DNA from: Myceligenerans salitolerans
Lineage (GTDB): Bacteria > Actinomycetota > Actinomycetes > Actinomycetales > Cellulomonadaceae
Direction of reading: 5' to 3'
Length of the DNA stretch: 32,828 nucleotides
NCBI RefSeq assembly: GCF_017349295.1
Contig: NZ_JAFMPK010000033.1
Span: 1 to 32,828 of the forward strand
In this document: positions 17,968 to 25,119 of the stretch, piece by piece
Position numbering within the stretch: the stretch's first letter is position 1
Layout of the letters: the number at the start of each line of letters is the position of its first letter
Notes under the pieces: generated by a model
What the model saw: the letters and a program-made list of their open reading frames with translations, nothing else
Told to the model about the DNA's origin: nothing
Database searches by the model: none
Translations under genes and position numbers: made by a program

Positions 17968-18869
17968 CAGAAGTAGCCTTCCTTCTTGCGGTCCTCCATG
18001 GCGGCCTCGCTCACCTTGTCGTCGCCGCGTGTCGCGCCGCGTTCGGTCAGGCGCACCGCCGCGACCTCCTCGACGACCTGACGCATGGTCGTCGCCTCGG
18101 ACTCGACGCACGCGGTCAGGTTCGCGTCCCCGACCGTGCGGTAGCGGGTGAGCCTGACCTCCGCCGTCTCGCCCTCCTTGAGCGGGGTGAACTCGTTGAC
18201 CTCGTACAGCATGCCTCCCCGGTTCACCACCTCGCGCTCGCGCGCGAGGTAGAGATCCGGAAGATCGATGTCCTCGGCCTCGATGTACGACCAGATGTCG
18301 AGCTCGGTCCAGTTCGACAGCGGGAAGACACGGATCGACTCACCCATGTGGACGCGGCCGTTGTACAGGTTCCAGATCTCCGGACGCTGGTTCTTCGGGT
18401 CCCACTGGCCGAAGTCGTCACGGAAGGAGAACACGCGCTCCTTGGCACGTGCCTTCTCCTCGTCGCGACGGCCGCCACCGAACGCGGCGTCGAAGCCGTG
18501 CTTCTCCAGCGCCTCGAGGAGAACCGGGGTCTGGATGCGGTTGCGCGAGCCGTTGGGCTCCTCCTGCACCAGACCGCGGTCGATGGCCTCGGGCACCGAC
18601 GCCACGACGAGCTGCACCCCGAGACGGGAGGCCCACCGGTCACGGCAGTCCAGCACGGTCTGGAAGTTCAGGCCGGTGTCCACGTGCAGGATCGGGAACG
18701 GGATACGCGCCGGCGCGAACGCCTTGGCCGCGAGGTGCAGCATGACGATGGAGTCCTTGCCGCCGGAGAACATCAGCACCGGGCGCTGCATCTCCGCGAC
18801 CACCTCGCGCATGATGTGGATGGCCTCGGCCTCCAGGCTGCGCAACTGGCTCAGGACGTGACTCTTCAC
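17967..18869 (-). CDS. cysD: Sulfate adenylyltransferase subunit 2
   Basis: A 300-residue catalytic subunit of ATP sulfurylase, of the PP-loop ATP pyrophosphatase superfamily. The PP-loop SGGKDS is at residues 35-40. Other family features are HVDTGLNFQTVLDCRDRW, AFGGGRRDEEKARAKERVFS and the C-terminal GDDKVSEAAMEDRKKEGYF, with length close to the family norm. The start is GTG at 18869, 3 bases after the cysQ stop, with GGAAGG about 10 bases upstream. The stop overlaps the cysN start by one base. The enzyme supplies APS for either cysteine synthesis or, after phosphorylation, sulfotransfer. No APS reductase (cysH) is seen in the window. Confidence 0.97.
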   Translation of the reverse strand: MKSHVLSQLRSLEAEAIHIMREVVAEMQRPVLMFSGGKDSIVMLHLAAKAFAPARIPFPILHVDTGLNFQTVLDCRDRWASRLGVQLVVASVPEAIDRGLVQEEPNGSRNRIQTPVLLEALEKHGFDAAFGGGRRDEEKARAKERVFSFRDDFGQWDPKNQRPEIWNLYNGRVHMGESIRVFPLSNWTELDIWSYIEAEDIDLPDLYLAREREVVNRGGMLYEVNEFTPLKEGETAEVRLTRYRTVGDANLTACVESEATTMRQVVEEVAAVRLTERGATRGDDKVSEAAMEDRKKEGYF

Positions 18870-18872
18870 TCC

Positions 18873-19754
18873 TCAAGCACCTTCCTTGCTCAACGATGCG
18901 ACGTTCGATTCGACCCCGACGGAGTCGAGCAGCTCGCGAAGCCGCGCAGCGAGTGCCGGGTGACACACGAACAGGTCGGGGAGCCAGGGACTCTCCCGGT
19001 TGTACTCGAGCGGCGACCCGTCGAGACGGGTGCACACGAGTCCGCGAGCCTGCGCCACCGCGACCGGTGCCGCCGAGTCCCACTCGTACTGCCCGCCGCC
19101 GTGGACGTAGGCGTCAACGGTACCCCCTGCGACGGAGATCACCTTGACGCCGGCCGAACCCATCGGCACGAGCTCGACGTCGCCGCGCTGTGCCAGGGTA
19201 GCCACGAACTCGGGCGGCCGGCTCCGGCTGGCCGCGATCCGGAGCGGACGCTCGCCCCGTAGCACGGCCTCCGCGTCCGCGGGACCACCGGGGCTCGTGT
19301 CGGCGGTGGTCAGGGTGGTGCCCCGGCCGGGCAGGCCCACGGCCCCGACCGTCAGGCCCGCACCGCGCTCCCAGAGCGCCACGTGCACGGCGAAGTCGTC
19401 ACGCCACTCGCCCTCGGGCCCGTCGGCCCCGGTGTGGCGCTCCGCGAACTCCCGGGTGCCGTCGAGCGGGTCGATGATCCACACACGATCTGCACGCGTG
19501 CGCGACACATCGTCCTTCGCTTCCTCGGACAGTGTCGCGTCCTGCGGCCGGGCCGCGGCGAGAGCGCGCGCCAGCCAGTCCTGAGCGGCGGCGTCACCGG
19601 CGTCCTTGAACGCCTTCTGGTCGAAGTCGCCGCCCGTGGCGTCGACGCCGGCGCGGAGTGCGAGGAGCACCTGCCCGGCTCCGTCGGCCAGGGCTTGCGC
19701 CAGGGCGGTGTCATCGAGCGACCCCGCGGGAAGGTGGGGTGAGGGCGAGTTCAT
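18873..19754 (-). CDS. cysQ: 3'(2'),5'-bisphosphate nucleotidase, CysQ/inositol monophosphatase family
   Basis: A 293-residue Mg-dependent phosphatase of the inositol monophosphatase superfamily. It has the metal-binding IIDPLDGTREF motif with Asp95 and Asp98, an upstream LSEEAKDD element supplying the family's acidic residue, and the C-terminal YEWDSAAPVAVAQARG. CysQ hydrolyses 3'-phosphoadenosine 5'-phosphate (PAP), the by-product of sulfotransferase or PAPS reductase reactions, and may also act on PAPS. I chose the ATG at 19754 (GGAG 4 bases upstream) because the family homology starts just after it; an ATG at 19853 would add 33 basic, low-complexity residues. First gene of the cysQDN operon; divergent from the TauE/SafE gene. 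Its presence argues that PAPS is consumed by this organism. Confidence 0.9.
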   Translation of the reverse strand: MNSPSPHLPAGSLDDTALAQALADGAGQVLLALRAGVDATGGDFDQKAFKDAGDAAAQDWLARALAAARPQDATLSEEAKDDVSRTRADRVWIIDPLDGTREFAERHTGADGPEGEWRDDFAVHVALWERGAGLTVGAVGLPGRGTTLTTADTSPGGPADAEAVLRGERPLRIAASRSRPPEFVATLAQRGDVELVPMGSAGVKVISVAGGTVDAYVHGGGQYEWDSAAPVAVAQARGLVCTRLDGSPLEYNRESPWLPDLFVCHPALAARLRELLDSVGVESNVASLSKEGA

Positions 19755-19780
19755 CAGTCTCCAGCCGGCGTCCAGGGGCG

Positions 19781-19888
19781 CAGTGACACCCCGGAGTCCG
19801 CGCGCGGAAAGCGAACGGGTGAAACCCCGAGGTCGCGCCGAGGCTACCATTCGACGATCGGCGCCGCTGATGGCACACTGATCGTCGA
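19781..19888. promoter_or_regulatory. Divergent control region between cysQDN and tauE-cysC
   Basis: The 162-base gap carries back-to-back -10-like hexamers that overlap: TAGCCT on the minus strand (19841-19846) and TACCAT on the plus strand (19845-19850). A 9-bp inverted repeat, TCGACGATC (19851-19859) and GATCGTCGA (19880-19888), covers the expected plus-strand start site. Two similar 18-base elements (19817-19834 and 19781-19798, 13 of 18 identical, core GTGAnACCCCG) are 36 bases apart in the cysQ leader. These look like operator sites, which would allow joint sulfur-responsive control; no regulator gene is in the window. Confidence 0.4.
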
Positions 19889-19916
19889 GATCTCCGGCCG
19901 GAAAGGTAGGAAACGA

Positions 19917-20885
19917 ATGGTCGACCTCCCCCTTGTCCTGGGCGGCCTGCTCGTCGGCTTCGTCGTGGGCCTGACCGGAATGGGCGGCGGCGCGCTGATG
20001 ACGCCGATGCTGATCTTCGTCTTCCGGGTGGACCCGCTCGTGGCGGTCTCCTCCGACGTCGTGGCCAGTCTCTTCATGAAGCCCGCCGGCGCCTTCGTGC
20101 ACCTGCGCCGCCGCACCGTCAACCTGCCTCTCGTGGGCTGGCTGTGCTTGGGCTCCGTCCCGGCAGCCTTCTCCGGCGCCCTCCTGATCAAGGTCATCCC
20201 GTTCGGGGACCAGCTCGACACCGTGCTGCGGTACGTTCTCGGCGTCGCACTGCTGCTCGCCTCGTTCGGGCTGGTGGTACGAGCCGTCCTGCAGATGGTG
20301 CGCACGCGCTCCGCGCTCGGTGAGGGTCCCGTGGCGCCGAGCGCGCCCAGCCTGGTGGTACGGCCGCTCCCGACGGTCCTGCTCGGCGCGGTCGCCGGAC
20401 TCATGGTGGGCGTCACCTCGGTGGGTGCCGGCTCCATCATCATCGTCATCCTGCTGCTCATGTACCCGGCCCTCAAGGCCTCCCAGGTGGTCGGCACGGA
20501 TCTGGTGCAGGCCGTCCCCCTGGTCGCCGCCGCATCCCTCGGTCACCTCCTGTACGGCGACTTCTCGCTGGGACTGACGGTCTCGCTCCTCATCGGTGCG
20601 ATCCCCGGTGCCTGGTTCGGCGCACACGTCTCGAGCCGCGCACCGGGCGGCATCATCCGCCGCGCCCTCGCGATCCTGCTCCTCGCCTCCGCGCTCAAGC
20701 TGCTGGGTGCGCCCCTCTGGCTCGTTCTCGCCGCGGCCGGCGGTGCGCTGGTGGGCGGCAACCTGGTATGGATCTGGGTGAAGCGACGCTTCGGCGCGCC
20801 GGCCCTCCCGGCGCCCTCACCCAGCACGACGCCGTCCCCTCCGGACGAGCCCGCCCGCATCGACGAATCGAGCCGCCGCACATGA
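19917..20885 (+). CDS. TauE/SafE family sulfite/sulfonate transporter
   Basis: A 322-residue membrane protein of the TauE/SafE (DUF81) family with about eight helices. Family markers are [21 protein letters not shown] near residues 18-38 and the second-half repeat [26 protein letters not shown], which reflects internal duplication. [18 protein letters not shown] and [17 protein letters not shown] are the matching second elements. Relatives export sulfite, sulfoacetate or other organosulfur anions, and some may import sulfate; direction cannot be decided here. AGGAAA precedes the ATG by about 4 bases. Its stop overlaps the cysC start (ATGA), so the two are translationally coupled, which ties transport to sulfate activation. 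The C-terminal 25 residues are Pro/Ser-rich and cytoplasmic. Confidence 0.92.
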   Translation: MVDLPLVLGGLLVGFVVGLTGMGGGALMTPMLIFVFRVDPLVAVSSDVVASLFMKPAGAFVHLRRRTVNLPLVGWLCLGSVPAAFSGALLIKVIPFGDQLDTVLRYVLGVALLLASFGLVVRAVLQMVRTRSALGEGPVAPSAPSLVVRPLPTVLLGAVAGLMVGVTSVGAGSIIIVILLLMYPALKASQVVGTDLVQAVPLVAAASLGHLLYGDFSLGLTVSLLIGAIPGAWFGAHVSSRAPGGIIRRALAILLLASALKLLGAPLWLVLAAAGGALVGGNLVWIWVKRRFGAPALPAPSPSTTPSPPDEPARIDESSRRT

Positions 20886-22081
20886 CCGACTCCCCCGCCC
20901 GTGTCCTGACCGACGACGAGCTCGACGTCCTCGAGCTCGCACTCGGCGGCGCCGTTCCGCGCCTGCCGTTCGTGACGGGGCCCGTCACGCTCACGGACAC
21001 CGAGAACACACCGCTCGCCGAGGTGGGCGCCGACGGCTCGCCGACGCCGGTCAAGCCGATCGCGGCAGCTCTCGGACCGCAGTGGGACGAGCGCCTGCGC
21101 GTCCCGGCCCGGGACGTCGCCGCCGCCGTCGCCCCGGGGACGACGGCGGTCTGGACGGACGAGGTGCCGACGGTGGAGGACGCCGCCACGATCGCTCGCG
21201 TGGCGGAACGCGGCGGCGTCCTCCTTCTCGTCCCGGCGTCCCGGCGCACCGCTCCGGGCACGGTCGGCGCGGCGGGGCTCACCCGGGCGGTGGTCGCCCT
21301 CGCGGAGGAGATCCCGGGAAGACCTCGGGTCGTCGTCGTCCCGTACCCGCACCGTTCCACGACGGCGGTGGCGCCCGTCGACGTGACACCTGCCGACGTG
21401 GCGACGGCCTACGGCGCGGAGCGTCTGCTCGTGCCGGGCGAGGAGCGCTCGCCGGAGACACGCGCCGCCCTCGCGGACCTCCCGCGGGCGCACGCACGAG
21501 CCGTCGCCGCGCTCTACCCCGCCGCCTCGGCGCGCGAGGTGGAGCGTGCCGCCGCGGCCGGGCACGGCCGTGGCACCGTGGTCTTCTTCACCGGCCTGTC
21601 GGGCTCGGGCAAGTCGACGGTCGCCCGCGCCCTGGCCGCCGAGCTGGACGACGACGGCCTCGGGACCACCCTGCTCGACGGTGACGCCGTGCGGCACCAC
21701 CTCTCCAAGGGCCTGGGCTTCGATCGCGAGTCGCGGGAGACCAACGTGGAGCGGATCGGCTACGTCGCCTCGCTCGTCGCCAAGCACGGTGGCATCGCCG
21801 TGGCGGCACCCATCGCGCCCTTCGCGGCGAGCCGGGCGACGGTCCGCGGCCTGGCCGAGGCCGCGGGAGCACGCTTCCTGCTGGTGCACATCAGCACGCC
21901 CCTGGAAGTGTGCGAGGCGCGCGACCGCAAGGGCCTGTACGCCAAGGCCCGGGCCGGCGAGATCCCGGACTTCACGGGCATCAGCTCGCCCTACGAGACG
22001 CCCGACGACGCCGATCTGACGATCGACACGAGCGAGGTCTCGGTCGAGGACGCGGTGAACCAGGTCCGCGCCGCCCTCTGA
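20882..22081 (+). CDS. cysC: Adenylyl-sulfate kinase with ATP-sulfurylase-like N-terminal domain
   Basis: A 399-residue protein whose C-terminal half is an APS kinase, making PAPS from APS and ATP. Walker [10 protein letters not shown] is at 238-246; [25 protein letters not shown], then [29 protein letters not shown] are characteristic. The position of the Ser that is phosphorylated in E. coli CysC (ISP) reads IAP here, a change also seen in some bifunctional enzymes. Residues 1-225 resemble the N-terminal PUA-like part of single-chain ATP sulfurylase ([28 protein letters not shown]), but I find no QxRN or HxxH catalytic motifs, so this part is probably not active. ATGA overlap with the TauE/SafE gene. 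Standard CysC is about 200 residues, so this is double length. Confidence 0.93.
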   Translation: MTDSPARVLTDDELDVLELALGGAVPRLPFVTGPVTLTDTENTPLAEVGADGSPTPVKPIAAALGPQWDERLRVPARDVAAAVAPGTTAVWTDEVPTVEDAATIARVAERGGVLLLVPASRRTAPGTVGAAGLTRAVVALAEEIPGRPRVVVVPYPHRSTTAVAPVDVTPADVATAYGAERLLVPGEERSPETRAALADLPRAHARAVAALYPAASAREVERAAAAGHGRGTVVFFTGLSGSGKSTVARALAAELDDDGLGTTLLDGDAVRHHLSKGLGFDRESRETNVERIGYVASLVAKHGGIAVAAPIAPFAASRATVRGLAEAAGARFLLVHISTPLEVCEARDRKGLYAKARAGEIPDFTGISSPYETPDDADLTIDTSEVSVEDAVNQVRAAL

Positions 22082-22092
22082 GGGGCGGCGCG
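22067..22092. terminator. Bidirectional terminator overlapping the cysC stop codon
   Basis: A perfect 10-bp stem (CGCGCCGCCC at 22067-22076 with GGGCGGCGCG at 22083-22092) has loop TCTGAG. The TGA stop of cysC (22079-22081) lies within the loop. The hairpin ends 7 bases before the stop of the convergent glycosyltransferase gene at 22100, so it can serve both genes. Confidence 0.75.
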
Positions 22093-22099
22093 CCAGGAG

Positions 22100-23023
22100 T
22101 CAGGCCTCCGGGGGGCGCGTCCCGTCCAGGGCGAAGCGGGTCACCTCACGCCAGCCGCCGAGCTTGTCGCGCGACCTCACGGCGAAGGCCAGGCGGACCG
22201 CCGGCGCCTCCCACCCGAAGACCCGGTTGAACACGACCGCGCGGGCGTGGGCGTCGCGGCCGCCCCAGCGGGAACCCGAGCTCTCCACCGGATGGATGCC
22301 GTACACGAACGGGACGGCGTCGCCGGCGAGGCCCGCGCGCAGGAGGTCGGCGATGAGGATGTACTCGTCGCCGAGGTACAGCTCCGCGCCGGCCCCGAAG
22401 CGCTCGTCGAACCAGACGTCGTGCGCGCGCAGCTGGGAGACGTCCACGAGCATCTCGTAGGTGGCGGCCTTCGCGGAGTTGAACAGCGTCAGCGGGGTGA
22501 TCTCGGGCGCGTAGCGCTTGCGGGGCTCGCCGTCGGCCCCCATGCCGCGGCCGAGGGCGATCGCCTTGCCGGTGGCACGCAGGTGCTCCGCGCCGCGACG
22601 CACGCCCTCCAGGTCGACGCGCACGTCGTCGTCGCAGAACAGCAGGTAGCGCCCGCGGGCGTGGCGCAGCGACGCGTTGCGGCTCCTCGCCACGCCACGT
22701 CCGGGCACGCGCACCAGACGCACGCCGTCCGGCGGCGAGAAGCCCTCCGGCAGGTCGCCCTGGACGCACAGGAGCAGGTCGAGGTCGTCGGAGCGTTCCG
22801 GCCAGACGACGTCGCCGGCACGCTCGGCGAGCGACGAGTAGGCGATCGTGAGCAGCGGGACCGCGGCGCCGTCGTCGGGCACCCACCCGGCCGATGCCTC
22901 GCCGTTCGACACGGGCCCCGCGGGTCCGGCGGGACCGCGGCGGACATGCCCGCGCCCGGCAGGCACGTCGTTCTCGGGCACCCGGTTCCCGGGCGCCGGC
23001 TCCCCGGACGTCTCAGCCATCAT
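22100..23023 (-). CDS. Family-2 glycosyltransferase
   Basis: A 307-residue glycosyltransferase. The first 50 residues are Gly/Pro-rich and look disordered. The GT-A domain begins near 56 (VPLLTIAYSSLAERA), continues with DLDLLLCVQGDLP, ARSRNASLRHARGRYLLF, and the metal-binding acidic cluster Asp131-133 in FCDDDVRVD. An ELYLGDEYILIADLLRAG segment fits the acceptor-side acidic motif. No membrane helix is present. The start is ATG at 23023 or the adjacent ATG at 23020; the ribosome site is weak, and the gene begins only 17 bases after the upstream hybrid gene stops, so translation is likely coupled. It is the last gene of the surface-polysaccharide run and faces cysC. Confidence 0.85.
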   Translation of the reverse strand: MMAETSGEPAPGNRVPENDVPAGRGHVRRGPAGPAGPVSNGEASAGWVPDDGAAVPLLTIAYSSLAERAGDVVWPERSDDLDLLLCVQGDLPEGFSPPDGVRLVRVPGRGVARSRNASLRHARGRYLLFCDDDVRVDLEGVRRGAEHLRATGKAIALGRGMGADGEPRKRYAPEITPLTLFNSAKAATYEMLVDVSQLRAHDVWFDERFGAGAELYLGDEYILIADLLRAGLAGDAVPFVYGIHPVESSGSRWGGRDAHARAVVFNRVFGWEAPAVRLAFAVRSRDKLGGWREVTRFALDGTRPPEA

Positions 23024-23040
23024 GACGATCGCCGTCGGGC

Positions 23041-24930
23041 TCAGCGCGTGGCCCGCGCGGCCCAGGTGTCGACCGCGGTGCGCACCGCGTCGGCCACCTC
23101 GTCCAGCTTCGCCTCGCTCACCCGCTCGGTCACCACGAGGTCCGACAGGTTCGCGGCGTTCAGGTCGAGCGGCACGCTCACCGGCTCGAACGTACGGCTC
23201 AGGCCGGCGCCCAGCGAGTAGTCGCGGTACTTGACGCCGTTGCCGTGCACGGTGCCCTCCATGCCCTCGAACACCACGAGCGCGCACGGGATGCCGTAGG
23301 AGTGGCACGCGATCATCACGTGCATCGCGCTGGTGACGACGGCGTCGTACTCGTTCAGGCGCCCGACGAACGCCTCGATCTCCTCGGGCGAGGACATGAG
23401 GACCGACAGCTCGTCCCAGCCGTCCGGCAGCACGACCGGGAGGTTCGCGTGCGTGAAGTGGCGCACGAGGGCGACGCGGCCGTTGGTCTCCCCACGCTCG
23501 TGCGGGTAGATCCGTGACAGCAGCAGACCCGGGTCGCCGAACGAGGTGACCTCCGGACCACCGGACTCCGTGACCCGCGCGGCGGTGATCGGTCCGCGCA
23601 GCGACACGTAGGTGGCCTTCGGCTCGAGCGAGATGTCGTCACTGGAGATGCCGGTGCCGACGACGACCGACTTCGGCTTGACGAACCGGCCGATCGAGCC
23701 CACCGACAGGAGGTGCGGACGGCTCACCGGCGCGGCCGGCTCCAGGAAGCGCAGCGGGCGCCCGCTGTAGTGGGCGAGCACCAGCGGCGACAGCCAGTCG
23801 CCGAAGTTGCCCGGGTAGGGGCGCGGCCACCAGGCCAGCGGGATCGGCGTGCCCTCGCCGGTCGTGCGGAAGTGGACGAACGTGTCGGCGGCGCGCTTGG
23901 CGTCGCGCTCGGCGTCGTCGACGGGGCCCAGCTGCTCCAGCCGCGACCACAGCTCGGCGACCTTGTCGGCCCTGCCCGCCTGACCCTCGCGGACCAGCCG
24001 GTTCGCGATCCGGATGCGGCGGCCGGATCCGCTGAAGCCCTCCTTGAGGCCGTGCGTCAGCACGTGCGTGACACCGACCCGGTCGGCCACGAGGCGCAGC
24101 GAGTTGCGCGCGTCCCCCGGCAGCTTGCGCTCGACCTTCTTCAGCACGTCGAGCACGCGGCGCCGCATCGGCACGCCGGCCGCCGCCGAGCCTCCGGGCA
24201 GACCAGCACGGCCGTGCTGGACGACCTTGCCCTTGAACTCCTCGACGTTGCCGCTCGAACCGAACGAGAAGAACGGCGTCACGTCCGTGATCTCCGGCTT
24301 CGCCTTGGAGAACACGGCGACGGACGGGATGATCTGGAACGACAGCGACTCGGCGTTCTTGCGCCAGGACTCCTCGAAGAAGTAGTCGTCGGTCGCCTTG
24401 ATGTCCCGGCCCGCGGCCTCCGCCGCGGCGGCGTCGGCCACGAAGCGGCGCGCGGCCGGGCTCGTGTTGACGCCCCAGAAGGCCGGCTCCCAGAACCGCG
24501 TGCGGTTCGCGTACCCGATCGACAGCGGCGACGAGAACCCACGCTGGAAACCGATGATGTCGGCGGAGAAGTCCGCGATCAGCGGCGGGAACGACGACAG
24601 CGAGCAGTCGACGTCGATCCAGTACACCTTCTTGTCCGGGTGCTTCTCGCACACCTCGGCCAGGAACGGCACCTTTCTGCGTGTCACGTCCGCCCAGTCG
24701 AGTCCCTCGGGGATCTCGATCTCCCGCAGGTCGTGCGCGACGCCCAGCCGGTCCAGCGCGGCGCGGAGCCGCTCACCGTGCCCGCGGTAGTAGTCGTCCG
24801 CCGTGTAGAAGGAGCAGACGATCACGTCGTCGCGGGGCGCCTCGTGGCGGGGCTCGGCCAACTCGGTCTCCGTCGTGGTGTCGCTCTCGACCACGGCATT
24901 CTGGTCGGGCGTGCTGATGTCGGTCGTCAT
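23041..24930 (-). CDS. Hybrid protein: N-terminal DxD glycosyltransferase-like domain plus polysaccharide pyruvyltransferase domain
   Basis: A 629-residue two-domain protein. Residues 38-265 look like a GT-A-fold nucleotide-sugar transferase: DDVIVCSFYTADDYYRGHG, VPFLAEVCEKHPDKKVYW, then the DxD motif Asp106-Val-Asp108 (IDVDCSL) and FWGVNTSPAARRFV. Residues 265-360 are basic and helical. Residues 370-629 match the polysaccharide pyruvyltransferase family: NFGDWLSPLVLAHYSG, VVVGTGISSDD, SLRGPITAARV, SFGDPGLLLS and a final SAMHVMIACHSYGIPCALV. Such domains add ketal-linked pyruvate from phosphoenolpyruvate to sugars, although some members do other phosphate-linked transfers. ATG at 24930 has GGAAAG close upstream. 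It has its own structured leader. A fusion of these two domains is unusual. Confidence 0.85.
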   Translation of the reverse strand: MTTDISTPDQNAVVESDTTTETELAEPRHEAPRDDVIVCSFYTADDYYRGHGERLRAALDRLGVAHDLREIEIPEGLDWADVTRRKVPFLAEVCEKHPDKKVYWIDVDCSLSSFPPLIADFSADIIGFQRGFSSPLSIGYANRTRFWEPAFWGVNTSPAARRFVADAAAAEAAGRDIKATDDYFFEESWRKNAESLSFQIIPSVAVFSKAKPEITDVTPFFSFGSSGNVEEFKGKVVQHGRAGLPGGSAAAGVPMRRRVLDVLKKVERKLPGDARNSLRLVADRVGVTHVLTHGLKEGFSGSGRRIRIANRLVREGQAGRADKVAELWSRLEQLGPVDDAERDAKRAADTFVHFRTTGEGTPIPLAWWPRPYPGNFGDWLSPLVLAHYSGRPLRFLEPAAPVSRPHLLSVGSIGRFVKPKSVVVGTGISSDDISLEPKATYVSLRGPITAARVTESGGPEVTSFGDPGLLLSRIYPHERGETNGRVALVRHFTHANLPVVLPDGWDELSVLMSSPEEIEAFVGRLNEYDAVVTSAMHVMIACHSYGIPCALVVFEGMEGTVHGNGVKYRDYSLGAGLSRTFEPVSVPLDLNAANLSDLVVTERVSEAKLDEVADAVRTAVDTWAARATR

Positions 24931-24968
24931 ACAACTTTCCGTGGACTCACCGCGGATGGTGCGGCTCT

Positions 24969-25030
24969 GGGGTGGGCTCCTCGGGCCCACCCCCGCATAC
25001 GCGGGGATGCGCCGTCCGCCCACGAGGGTA
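24969..25030 (-). promoter_or_regulatory. Structured leader with two overlapping hairpins and candidate -10
   Basis: On the minus strand TACCCT (25025-25030) is a plausible -10 for the hybrid gene at 24930. Just downstream lie hairpin B (stem CCCCGC/GCGGGG, 24991-24996 with 25001-25006, 4-base loop) and hairpin A (9-bp stem, 24969-24977 with 24985-24993, 7-base loop). They share bases 24991-24993 and cannot both form fully. This could be a terminator for the upstream operon or an attenuator. The whole gap from 24931 to 25119 has no gene. Confidence 0.4.
24986..25014 (+). repeat. Solitary sequence resembling a type I-E CRISPR repeat
   Basis: Read on the plus strand, the 29 bases have the geometry of a type I-E repeat: 5 bases, 6-bp stem CCCCGC, 4-base loop, GCGGGG, then ATGCGCCG, compared with CCCCGC-loop-GCGGGG-ATAAACCG in E. 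coli. Only one copy is present; no second copy lies at about 61-base spacing on either side, and no cas gene is in the window. It may be only a GC-rich hairpin. Confidence 0.3.
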
Positions 25031-25119
25031 GCGGAGAACTTCGGGAGGACACGCGCGGCGCGACGCGGCCGCTCGCGGTCCCGGCAGGCTGAACGGGCGG
25101 GGAACGCCGTCAGGCGCTG

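Noticed and set aside
19755-19853. A short cysteine-rich attenuator peptide before cysQ
   Set aside because: The only in-frame reading has no Cys codons and runs straight into cysQ, so it does not match known cysteine leader peptides.
19755-19916. A SAM or other sulfur-related riboswitch before cysQ or tauE
   Set aside because: I could not fold the leader into any SAM riboswitch core; only a simple inverted repeat and two similar elements are visible.
19755-20627. Longer N-terminus of CysQ extending upstream of 19754
   Set aside because: The extension runs through the TauE/SafE gene on the opposite strand, is rich in Gln, Arg and His, and has no CysQ homology. The ATG at 19754 with GGAG fits the family start.
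24986-25014. A CRISPR array
   Set aside because: Only one repeat-like unit is present, with no spacer-repeat series and no cas genes. Kept only as a solitary repeat-like feature.
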